NCBI GenBank assembly: GCA_004525355.1
Contig: SPCK01000133.1
Coordinates: 1 to 6,381 of the forward strand
Direction: 5' to 3'
From: Spirochaetales bacterium
GTDB taxonomy: Bacteria; Spirochaetota; Spirochaetia; Treponematales; UBA12059
DNA length: 6,381 bases
Below the pieces are notes generated by a model that worked only from the letters and a program-made list of their open reading frames with translations, was not told the DNA's origin and did no database searches. Positions 1 through 6,176 of the stretch are shown here, piece by piece (the stretch's first letter is position 1; the number at the start of each line of letters is the position of its first letter). The position numbers and the translations under genes are program-made.

Positions 1-795
1 ACCAACGCGCCATGGGGCATCGACGGCGCCGCCCTGGAATCCCGGTTCGGCCTGCCGTGCTTCATCATCAACGATTTCAGCGCGATTGCCTGGGGAGTCC
101 TCCTGCTCGATCCGGGCGCTCCCGGCCAGCTCGTTCCCCTCCGGCGCCCCGATGGCAGCATGGCCGAATGCTCGACGGACGGCGTCATCGCCGTACTCGG
201 CGCCGGAACCGGACTGGGCTGCGGCTTCATAACCAGGGACGGAGGCCGACCCCGGGTATATCCTTCCGAGGGCGGCCACGCAGGCATTCCCGCCTACGAC
301 GAGGATACACGTGCCTTCTCGCTCTGGCTCGATCGCGCATACGGCTTTGCCGCAGGCGCTGAAGCAGGCGTTTCCGGGCAGGGCATCGCGAACCTGTTCC
401 GTTTCCTGGCCGAGCATGAAGGCAAACCGAGCGCCCAGGTTGGGGCAATCCTGAAAGCCGTTGAGAGCGAGCGCCCCGCCATGATTGCGGCCGCAGCCGA
501 ATCCGACGCGCTCTGTGCCAAGGTCATGGACATGTTCGTTCGGCTCTACGCTCGAGTCGCTTCGGATCTTGCCTTGACGGTACTGCCCACCGGCGGATTG
601 TTCCTGGCCGGGGGCATAGCCGCCAAGAACGAGCGATGGTTTGTCGACGGGTTCTGCTTCATGGATTCGTTCATGCGCAGCTATCGGCAGCATGTCCGGG
701 AAATCATGGAAGCGACTCCCGTGTACATCGTGAAGGACTATGGCATCTCGATATACGGAGCGGCCCACGCGGCCACGATCCTGTCTGCCGTCTGA
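1..795 (+). CDS. glk: Glucokinase (Glk family), 5'-truncated by the window edge
   Basis: Glucokinase phosphorylates glucose to glucose-6-phosphate with ATP in the cytoplasm. The frame is open from base 1 to the TGA at 793-795, giving 264 residues. A complete Glk is about 320 residues, so roughly the first 80, including the N-terminal phosphate-binding loop, lie outside the window. Visible family signatures, numbered from the first residue shown, are TNAPWGID (1-8), INDFSAIA (23-30, with the Asp expected to be the catalytic base), the glycine-rich GAGTGLG (67-73), SEGGH (89-93), SGQGIANLFRF (125-135) and the C-terminal GGLFLAGGIAAKN (198-210). The ending with GAAHAA is also typical. These match the Glk (PF02685) type rather than the ROK type, which carries a Cys-rich zinc motif not seen here. 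The next gene begins within about 50 bp on the same strand and acts in the same sugar pathway, so co-transcription is likely. No start or promoter is visible. Confidence 0.9.
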   Translation, partial: TNAPWGIDGAALESRFGLPCFIINDFSAIAWGVLLLDPGAPGQLVPLRRPDGSMAECSTDGVIAVLGAGTGLGCGFITRDGGRPRVYPSEGGHAGIPAYDEDTRAFSLWLDRAYGFAAGAEAGVSGQGIANLFRFLAEHEGKPSAQVGAILKAVESERPAMIAAAAESDALCAKVMDMFVRLYARVASDLALTVLPTGGLFLAGGIAAKNERWFVDGFCFMDSFMRSYRQHVREIMEATPVYIVKDYGISIYGAAHAATILSAV

Positions 796-841
796 ACCCG
801 CCGTGGCAATTACGGGGCGTTGTGTGCATCGAAACGCCGGG

Positions 842-2356
842 ATGGAGAAAACATTGATTGACGACCGCCTGCGCAGGGACATGATCAGGAAACATATCGA
901 CATCGACCTGACAATGGAAATACTCGAAGGGCTCAATTCGGGACATCTGTCGCCCGCCAGCTCGATTCAAACAACCGGTGTACCGGCAGTCGACGGGAAA
1001 TCACTATTGTCTCTTGTCGGCGACTTCGTCTATCGTGTGGATGCGTCCGAGGCCAAGACGAGGTTCGCCGCCTACGGCCATGCCTGGCCTGCGGACACCC
1101 CGGTGAAAAACGGAATGGCCGCCCTCGACCGGGCAACCCTGGCCGACTTCGGCGAGAGACTCTATGAGGTCTCCGCCTGGGGCGTCCTCAACGGGGGCTC
1201 AGCGTCCAGTTATGCCGACCGAAAGAAGAACGGATCACTGGGTGCCGGCGTATTCGAGGCAATACGTGAGGGTTTCGAAACGCTCGCGCCTTTGTGCGAA
1301 GGCCTGCCCAAAGGCCTGTCCCCCGCATATCTCAACCCGGATGGTAGCGTCGGCGAAAGCTTCCTGGTGCTCAAGATGCGTTCCGCCCTCCTCAAGGCCG
1401 AGCGATACCGTAAACGATTCGGCGCACCGGACCGCCCCGCGCTCCCCTTCTTCCAGATGACGAGCAGAGGCACGGACGAGCAGCTTCGGGCCGCGTACAG
1501 TTCCTACCGGAACCATCCTTGGCTTTCAGGCTTGATCGATCAAACCGGAACCGACCCCACCCGGCCATGGAGCGCCGTGCAGCCCCTCATCGCCGCCTTC
1601 ACCCATTCAACCAAGGGAACTCCGCGCCGCGTATTCGACTCGGCCTATGGCAAGCCGCATAGTGCCCTCGCCCTGCCTGGAGGACATGGACAAAGCTTCC
1701 GCTTCCTCGCTGACGTGTATGGTGGGCTCCTTGAAGCCGGCTATCGCTTCGCGTATATCGGGAACGTGGACAACGTGGGATACTCGGTCGATCCGGTTGA
1801 AATCGCCATCCTGTGCCTCTCGGGAGCCGAGGCGGCCTTCGACTTCTCGTACCGCACGCCGGTTGACGTCAAGGGCGGCATCCTGGTCCTTGACGAAGGC
1901 GGCAGGATGACGATAGGGGACCTCGGCCAGGCGATAGCGATCGACGAGGCGGAGGCGATGGAGGCCCGCGGCGAGCGGATCCTCTTCAACTGCGCGACGG
2001 GCCTGTTCAACCTGGAAGCGCTCGTACCCAAGCTTGATGCGATCGCCTCACGCCTGCCCCTGCGTCTGTCAGACCAAGACAAGGACGCCGGCCGCTACAG
2101 CCAGGCGGAACAATCCACTTGGGAGGTCCTGGGACTGCTGGACAGGCCGATTGGCTTCGCCGTGAACAAGGCCGACCGTTTTCTGGCCGCCAAGCTCCTG
2201 GCTGAAACCATACTCGGCAGCGGCGCCGCGGACCTCAAGGCGCTGCCGCCGGAAGTAGCCGCGACCGCACAATCCCTCTCACATGGGTTGGCCAAGACGC
2301 TGGCCGGTACGTGCGACCTCGCGCTCCGGAAAGGACGTTGGACCGCCGCCGGCTGA
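842..2356 (+). CDS. UTP--glucose-1-phosphate uridylyltransferase, UDPGP family
   Basis: Likely makes UDP-glucose and pyrophosphate from UTP and glucose-1-phosphate. It belongs to the eukaryote-like UDPGP family (PF01704), not the bacterial GalU family. From ATG 842 it is 504 residues, a normal family length. Motifs seen are LNGGSASSYADRKKN (116-130, at the place of the nucleotide-binding loop), FFQMTS (203-208), PGGHGQ (279-284), IGNVDNVG (307-313), VKGGIL (343-348) and FNCATGLFNLEAL (382-393). PGGHG and NVDNVG resemble UDP-glucose rather than UDP-GlcNAc pyrophosphorylases. The loop departs from the usual GGxGTxxG..PK pattern. The start is uncertain. ATG 842 has no clear ribosome-binding site. 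TTG 854 has GGAG at 844-847 six bases upstream, and GTG 824 has GGGG at 814-817. The frame is also open upstream to an ATG at 740, but that lies deep inside glk and is rejected. It follows glk by 46 bp. Acceptance of another hexose-phosphate cannot be excluded. Confidence 0.85.
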   Translation: MEKTLIDDRLRRDMIRKHIDIDLTMEILEGLNSGHLSPASSIQTTGVPAVDGKSLLSLVGDFVYRVDASEAKTRFAAYGHAWPADTPVKNGMAALDRATLADFGERLYEVSAWGVLNGGSASSYADRKKNGSLGAGVFEAIREGFETLAPLCEGLPKGLSPAYLNPDGSVGESFLVLKMRSALLKAERYRKRFGAPDRPALPFFQMTSRGTDEQLRAAYSSYRNHPWLSGLIDQTGTDPTRPWSAVQPLIAAFTHSTKGTPRRVFDSAYGKPHSALALPGGHGQSFRFLADVYGGLLEAGYRFAYIGNVDNVGYSVDPVEIAILCLSGAEAAFDFSYRTPVDVKGGILVLDEGGRMTIGDLGQAIAIDEAEAMEARGERILFNCATGLFNLEALVPKLDAIASRLPLRLSDQDKDAGRYSQAEQSTWEVLGLLDRPIGFAVNKADRFLAAKLLAETILGSGAADLKALPPEVAATAQSLSHGLAKTLAGTCDLALRKGRWTAAG

Positions 2357-2392
2357 GCCTGGCAGGCCGCACGCACCGAGGATCACCCGTCC

Positions 2393-2406
2393 CCGATGCG
2401 TATCGG
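2393..2406. terminator. Small hairpin in the gap between two convergent genes
   Basis: The 50-bp gap between the uridylyltransferase stop and the lon stop holds two short inverted repeats. CCGAT (2393-2397) pairs with ATCGG (2402-2406) across a GCGT loop, directly beside the lon stop codon. GCCTG (2357-2361) mirrors CAGGC (2363-2367), directly after the other stop. Neither is followed by a T tract on either strand, so these are not standard intrinsic terminators. A role in ending or separating convergent transcripts is inferred from position only. Confidence 0.25.
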
Positions 2407-4764
2407 TCACTCGGGTAGCGCTATAGCCAGGACATCCTCCATCCGCTCCACGGGATGGAAGGTGATACCTTTCTTCACGTGATCGGGTATATCCTCTAAG
2501 TCCCGTTCGTTTCCCTTCGGGATGATGATGTCGCGAATCTTGTTGCGCTTGGCGGCGACTGTCTTCTCACGCAAGCCGCCTATGGCCATGACTTGCCCCG
2601 TTAACGACAATTCACCCGTCATTGCCAGCCGGTCCCTGACCTTACGCCCAAGCACAAGAGAAACGAGGGCAGTCGCCATCGTTATGCCTGCGGAAGGGCC
2701 GTCCTTGGGCGTCGCTCCCTCGGGTATGTGCAGGTGGATCTGCCGATCCTCGAAGTACTTGCCTTGGATACCATGCACCTCCGCCACGAAATGGCGTACC
2801 CAAGTATAGGCGATACCCGCCGATTCCTGCATTACCGATCCCATCTGTCCAGTCAGCTTGAAGCCTTCCTTGCCGGGATTGCTCACCGCTTCGATAATGA
2901 GCGTATCGCCGCCCATGCTCGTCCATGCAAGCCCCACTGTCATGCCTGACGTCGTGGCCCGCTTGATATCGTCCGCGTCGAAACGCGGTTTGCCCAGATA
3001 TTTCTCAAGCGACGGCTTGTCAACGACAAACTTCCTGGTCTCGGCGCCGTCTCCTTCATCACTCACGATTACCAAGGCAAGCTTACGGTGCACGCGATCG
3101 AGGTATTTCTCGAAATTGCGGACGCCCGCCTCCCTGGCGTAGCCTTCCGCTATCGCGGAAAGAGCGTCCCGGGTGTACTTGACCTGGAAGCGCCTGAGGC
3201 CGGACTTCTCCAGGCTCTTGGGGATAAGGTAGCGTTTCGCAATCTCCAATTTTTCTGAATCGACATACCCGGGGAGCTGGATGATCTCCATCCTGTCCCG
3301 GAGGGGAGAGGGAATAGTATCCAGAGTATTCGCCGTGACGATAAAAAAAACGCTCGATACATCGAAAGGTAGATCGAGATAATGGTCGCGGAACGCATGG
3401 TTCTGCTCCGGATCGAGTACTTCCAGCAAGGCGCTGGATGGATCGCCCTGATAGCTCGAACCCATCTTGTCGATCTCGTCGATCATGAATACCGGATCCC
3501 GCGATTTTGCTATTTTCAGTCCCTGGATTATCTTTCCTGGAAGGGCGCCCACGTACGTCCGTCTGTGCCCCTTGATCTCCGCTTCATCGCGCATGCCGCC
3601 GACGCTGAATCGGAAAAACTCCTTGCCCAGCGCCCTTGCGATCGACTTGCCCACGCTGGTCTTGCCAACGCCAGGCGGTCCGACCAGACAGAGTATCGAC
3701 CCCTTGGTATCCTTCTTGAGCTTCCGGACGGCCAGGTATTCAATGATCCTGTCCTTGACATCCTTCAGCCCGTAATGATCGGCCTCAAGTATTTCCCGGG
3801 CGGCTTTCATGTCGAAATCGCGGCCGGGGTTCGTGTTCCAGGGAAGATTGGAAACAAGATCGAGCCAATTGCGAGTCACGATGAACTCACTGGAATTCGG
3901 ATCCATCAGCCCGAATTTTTCCAGCTCCTGTTCCACCAGCTCCTTGACCTCTCCCTCGAACCCGAACGATTCGAGCTTCTCTTTGAAGCGCTGGTGGTCC
4001 GAGCTCTTTGCGTCTGCGGGCATACCCAGTTCCTGCTTGATGGCCTTCAGTTCTTCCTTGAGAAAGTATTCTCGTTGGCTCTTTTCGATCTTCTCGTTGA
4101 TCTCGGACTGGATGCGTTTCTGTATACGGAGCAATTCCTGTTCTCGCTTGATAAAAATGAGAACGCGCTCCATGCGCTCGTGAACGTCAACCAGTTCCAG
4201 GATCTTCTGCTGCTCGTTGCGGTCGATATTGAGTATGCTGGCGATAAAATCGGCGATCTTGCCGGGGTGGTCGATGTTGATCATGTTGAGGCGCATCTCT
4301 TCGGAGAACAGGGGGTTATTCTCCGATACCTGCTTCATCTCGGAGAGGAGTGCCCGGGTCAGAGCCTTGATCTCATCAGGACCTTCGCCAACGTCTTCCA
4401 GGTATTCAACAGCCGCAACGATGGGTTGATCTTTGGACAAGGCTTTCCTGATTCTGAACCGCTTGAGGGTCGAAATGAAGATATTGACGGACCCATCAGG
4501 CAGGTTGATACGCTTGACTATCTTTGCTACCGTGCCAACCTGGTGCAGGTCACTTGCCTGGGGTTTTTCAGTATCCTCCCGTACGAGCACGAGGCCGACG
4601 ATACCGTCGGACTGCATAGAGTCATCAACCGTCTTTATATCATCCTGGCTTCCAAGCATGATGGGAGTAAAAATCCCAGGGAAAATTGGTTTACCGTTCA
4701 GGGGGATGATCGGGATCTTATTGGGCAGAATCATTTCAATTGGAACAATCTGGTTGTCGGGCAT
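2407..4764 (-). CDS. lon: ATP-dependent protease La (Lon)
   Basis: Lon is a cytoplasmic hexameric AAA+ serine protease that degrades misfolded and selected regulatory proteins. The product is 785 residues, the usual length. Order: N-terminal LON substrate domain (about 12-210, beginning IPIIPLNGKPIFPG), a charged coiled-coil-like helical region (about 195-285), the AAA+ module with Walker A GPPGVGKT (362-369), Walker B VFMIDE (425-430), sensor-1 TAN (477-479), an arginine-finger candidate in SPLRDRME (R489/R491) and a sensor-2 region AREAGVRN, then the protease domain. The catalytic dyad is intact: Ser691 in KDGPSAG and Lys734 in GGLREK, 43 residues apart as in E. coli Lon. ATG 4764 is chosen because AAGGA lies 8 bases upstream (4773-4777) and it gives the family N-terminus. 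The frame extends 20 residues further to ATG 4824, without family resemblance. It follows the kinase gene by 121 bp. No CIRCE-type heat-shock operator is visible upstream. Confidence 0.97.
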   Translation of the reverse strand: MPDNQIVPIEMILPNKIPIIPLNGKPIFPGIFTPIMLGSQDDIKTVDDSMQSDGIVGLVLVREDTEKPQASDLHQVGTVAKIVKRINLPDGSVNIFISTLKRFRIRKALSKDQPIVAAVEYLEDVGEGPDEIKALTRALLSEMKQVSENNPLFSEEMRLNMINIDHPGKIADFIASILNIDRNEQQKILELVDVHERMERVLIFIKREQELLRIQKRIQSEINEKIEKSQREYFLKEELKAIKQELGMPADAKSSDHQRFKEKLESFGFEGEVKELVEQELEKFGLMDPNSSEFIVTRNWLDLVSNLPWNTNPGRDFDMKAAREILEADHYGLKDVKDRIIEYLAVRKLKKDTKGSILCLVGPPGVGKTSVGKSIARALGKEFFRFSVGGMRDEAEIKGHRRTYVGALPGKIIQGLKIAKSRDPVFMIDEIDKMGSSYQGDPSSALLEVLDPEQNHAFRDHYLDLPFDVSSVFFIVTANTLDTIPSPLRDRMEIIQLPGYVDSEKLEIAKRYLIPKSLEKSGLRRFQVKYTRDALSAIAEGYAREAGVRNFEKYLDRVHRKLALVIVSDEGDGAETRKFVVDKPSLEKYLGKPRFDADDIKRATTSGMTVGLAWTSMGGDTLIIEAVSNPGKEGFKLTGQMGSVMQESAGIAYTWVRHFVAEVHGIQGKYFEDRQIHLHIPEGATPKDGPSAGITMATALVSLVLGRKVRDRLAMTGELSLTGQVMAIGGLREKTVAAKRNKIRDIIIPKGNERDLEDIPDHVKKGITFHPVERMEDVLAIALPE

Positions 4765-4772
4765 TTCCGCCG

Positions 4773-4777
4773 TCCTT
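4773..4777 (-). promoter_or_regulatory. Ribosome-binding site of lon
   Basis: On the - strand AAGGA stands eight bases before ATG 4764. It decides the lon start in favour of this codon over the upstream in-frame ATG at 4824, which has no such site. Confidence 0.65.
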
Positions 4778-4796
4778 TCTGGAGTTATACAACTAA

Positions 4797-4824
4797 AATA
4801 TAGAAGTTTGACTGCTCCAGGCAA
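4797..4824 (-). promoter_or_regulatory. Candidate sigma-70-type promoter for lon
   Basis: On the - strand TTGCCT (4824-4819, four of six consensus bases) and TATATT (4802-4797, five of six) are separated by 16 bases in the AT-rich gap between the kinase stop and lon. Transcription would begin near 4790, giving a leader of about 26 bases that contains the AAGGA site. This would let lon be expressed apart from the upstream kinase. The call rests only on resemblance to consensus. A short inverted repeat, AGTT-ATAC-AACT (4783-4794), overlaps the expected start point but is too short to call an operator. Confidence 0.35.
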
Positions 4825-4885
4825 GGTTTTGAAGACCCATAGTCATGTTTCACCAGCAGAATATAGGTATATGGTCGGAAAATGA

Positions 4886-5851
4886 TCAAAGCACTGTCGC
4901 CATACCTCTTCGAAGGGCATTCAGATCCAGGGCCATGCCGGGAACTTGTATAGCGCGTTCTGCCGTCCAGTTCCCCGCCCTGAGGCACCGAGCCAAGGGA
5001 ACTCCGGAGAGCGCCGCGTAGAGGAAGCCCGCAGCGAAGGCATCCCCGGCGCCTGTTTCATCGACTACATCGATGGGCCGGACAGAGCTCTCATACAGGC
5101 GACCTTCCGAAACGCAAACCGCACCCGCATCCGCTCTCTTAACGACAACGACGCCAGGGATTTCAGCAGAAAAAGCTGCCAGTCCAGCGTCGACTGACGT
5201 GCCGACGAGCGTCGTGAACTCATCTTCGTTCAGGAATGACCAGGCGCAATCCTCGCGGATTATCCTTGAAAAAAGCGCGACATTATCCGACACCAGTCGA
5301 TGACCACCGGTGTCGAAAGCAATCTTCATGCCGGCTGACTTGGCCCTGAGGATGAGCCCCTCCAACAATCCCGAAGACATGGCTAAAAATCCATCAATAT
5401 AGAGGATGGATTCCACCGCATAGAAAGAGGCTGGAATCTTATCAAGTTCAAGGGAGGAGGCAGCGCCCTGATCGACGACTATACTCCTCCGCCCCGCACC
5501 ATCCCTCAGCGCACAAAAAACGCCGGTGGCAACAGCACGCCGCTGGAGATATACATCAACGCCTGCTCGTCGCATTTCATTTTCATATTGATCCCCGAAG
5601 ACATCCTGGCCGATAGCGCCCACAAAAGAAGCTCGCCCACCGAGTGCGCAGAAAATCTTCGCCGTATTGGCGGCGCCACCACCGGCGGTCAACCATGCTT
5701 CGGGCAGGGCATCAATAATGTCCTGGATACGCATTCTATCCATATGTATCGTCGAACCTGGATGAATACCAAAATGAGTCGGAAAATCCATGTTTACCGA
5801 GGCTATTAAATCCATTAGAGCATTACCGACGCAAGCCAGTTGCATACCCAT
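4886..5851 (-). CDS. PfkB-family carbohydrate kinase, adenosine-kinase-like
   Basis: A cytoplasmic ATP-dependent kinase of the ribokinase/PfkB fold, 321 residues, a usual length. The N-terminal stretch GNALMDLIASVN (9-20) followed by HPGSTIHMDR (30-39) resembles the adenosine-kinase-like subgroup. PfkB signature 1 covers the TAGGGAANTAK region (55-65) and LGGRASFVGAIGQDVFG (70-86). NEDE (208-211) matches the metal/phosphate NxxE motif. Signature 2 is DETGAGDAFAAGF (264-276), with Asp270 the expected catalytic base and GAGD forming the anion hole. Substrate specificity cannot be fixed from sequence: adenosine, another nucleoside or a sugar are all possible. A TAA lies two codons before ATG 5851 in frame, so translation must start at 5851, at ATG 5845 (third codon) or later. 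The GN motif at residue 9 favours the first two. Neither ATG has a convincing ribosome-binding site. lon lies 121 bp downstream on the same strand. Upstream is the repeat-rich region. Confidence 0.9.
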   Translation of the reverse strand: MGMQLACVGNALMDLIASVNMDFPTHFGIHPGSTIHMDRMRIQDIIDALPEAWLTAGGGAANTAKIFCALGGRASFVGAIGQDVFGDQYENEMRRAGVDVYLQRRAVATGVFCALRDGAGRRSIVVDQGAASSLELDKIPASFYAVESILYIDGFLAMSSGLLEGLILRAKSAGMKIAFDTGGHRLVSDNVALFSRIIREDCAWSFLNEDEFTTLVGTSVDAGLAAFSAEIPGVVVVKRADAGAVCVSEGRLYESSVRPIDVVDETGAGDAFAAGFLYAALSGVPLARCLRAGNWTAERAIQVPGMALDLNALRRGMATVL

Positions 5852-5940
5852 ATGTTAGCATATAATCAGGCAAGCCGCTATCGAATTGGCTGGAGCCCGC
5901 ACAATACTGAATGCACCCAGAGTATCCACATGCCGTCCTT

Positions 5941-5956
5941 CTCGCGAGCAGATACG
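5941..5956 (+). repeat. Possible degenerate fragment of a further repeat copy
   Basis: CTCGCGAGCAGATACG here matches ATCGCGATGAGATACG of the repeat core (6088-6103 in copy 1, 6253-6268 in copy 2) at 13 of 16 positions, in the same orientation and directly before copy 1. It could be the remnant of an earlier unit whose right part was lost. At this length chance similarity is also possible. Confidence 0.3.
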
Positions 5957-5958
5957 CA

Positions 5959-5991
5959 GGCGGCGTTTTGACATCCTGCCAGAACGCCGCC
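5959..5991. repeat. 9-bp perfect inverted repeat spanning the left edge of the 56-base segment
   Basis: GGCGGCGTT (5959-5967) is the exact reverse complement of AACGCCGCC (5983-5991), with a 15-base loop. The left arm lies in the part shared by both copies and the right arm in the segment unique to copy 1. In copy 2 the left arm reads GGCAGCGTT and has no partner. Confidence 0.75.
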
Positions 5992-5993
5992 AT

Positions 5994-6019
5994 CGCGGAT
6001 TCGCTGGCGAAAATCCGCG
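5994..6019. repeat. Hairpin inside the 56-base segment of copy 1
   Basis: CGCGGAT (5994-6000) pairs with ATCCGCG (6013-6019). An inner TTCGC/GCGAA pairing continues the stem after a small A bulge, giving a nearly continuous stem closed by a very short loop. It lies three bases after the preceding inverted repeat, so copy 1 can form two hairpins that copy 2 lacks. Confidence 0.65.
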
Positions 6020-6176
6020 GGTACCGAACACTTGCCATCCATGGCAGGCGCTGTCTGGTAGCCCACAGTGGAAGCGGCTTTTTTTATATCGCGATGAGAT
6101 ACGAGAAGCGCCCATTTCCGACGAGCCCGAGCGTGCTATCGCATGTCGAGCATTTCCGAAGGGGGGCGCGACGAAG

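Larger units (their letters stand above)
5957..6176 (+). repeat. Tandem repeat copy 1, long form with 56 extra bases
   Basis: This is the first of two direct copies of a palindrome-rich element. Its left end (5957-5980) matches 6177-6200 with one mismatch. Its core (6037-6113) matches 6201-6278 with three substitutions and one fewer T (seven, not eight). A middle stretch (6114-6130) is unlike copy 2, and 6131-6160 matches 6295-6324 with one substitution. Bases 5981-6036 are absent from copy 2. After GCGCGACGAAG this copy runs straight into copy 2, without the AT-rich right arm found at the end of copy 2. Its function is unknown. It could be a mobile palindromic repeat or an RNA element. Confidence 0.85.

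Noticed and set aside
740..841. N-terminal extension of the uridylyltransferase from ATG 740
   Set aside because: The extension overlaps the glk coding end in another frame, reads as low-complexity Arg/Pro-rich sequence, and has no family counterpart.
3382..4803. 473-codon open frame on the + strand, antisense to lon
   Set aside because: Its codons are exactly in register with the lon codons. In that register stops arise only opposite TTA, CTA and TCA, which this GC-rich gene largely avoids. The protein shows no family motif, while lon is complete and unmistakable.
4765..4824. 20-residue N-terminal extension of Lon from ATG 4824
   Set aside because: It has no ribosome-binding site and would overlap the likely promoter. 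ATG 4764 has AAGGA at a proper distance and gives the usual Lon N-terminus.
4765..4885. CIRCE/HrcA heat-shock operator before lon
   Set aside because: The TTAGCACTC-N9-GAGTGCTAA pattern is absent. The only inverted repeat (AGTT-ATAC-AACT) is too short to assign.
6060..6085. Intrinsic terminator at the T7/T8 tracts on the + strand
   Set aside because: The sequence just before the T tract forms only a weak four-base stem (AGCC/GGCT), and no + strand gene ends nearby. The T tract is better explained as part of the repeat and its inverted arm.
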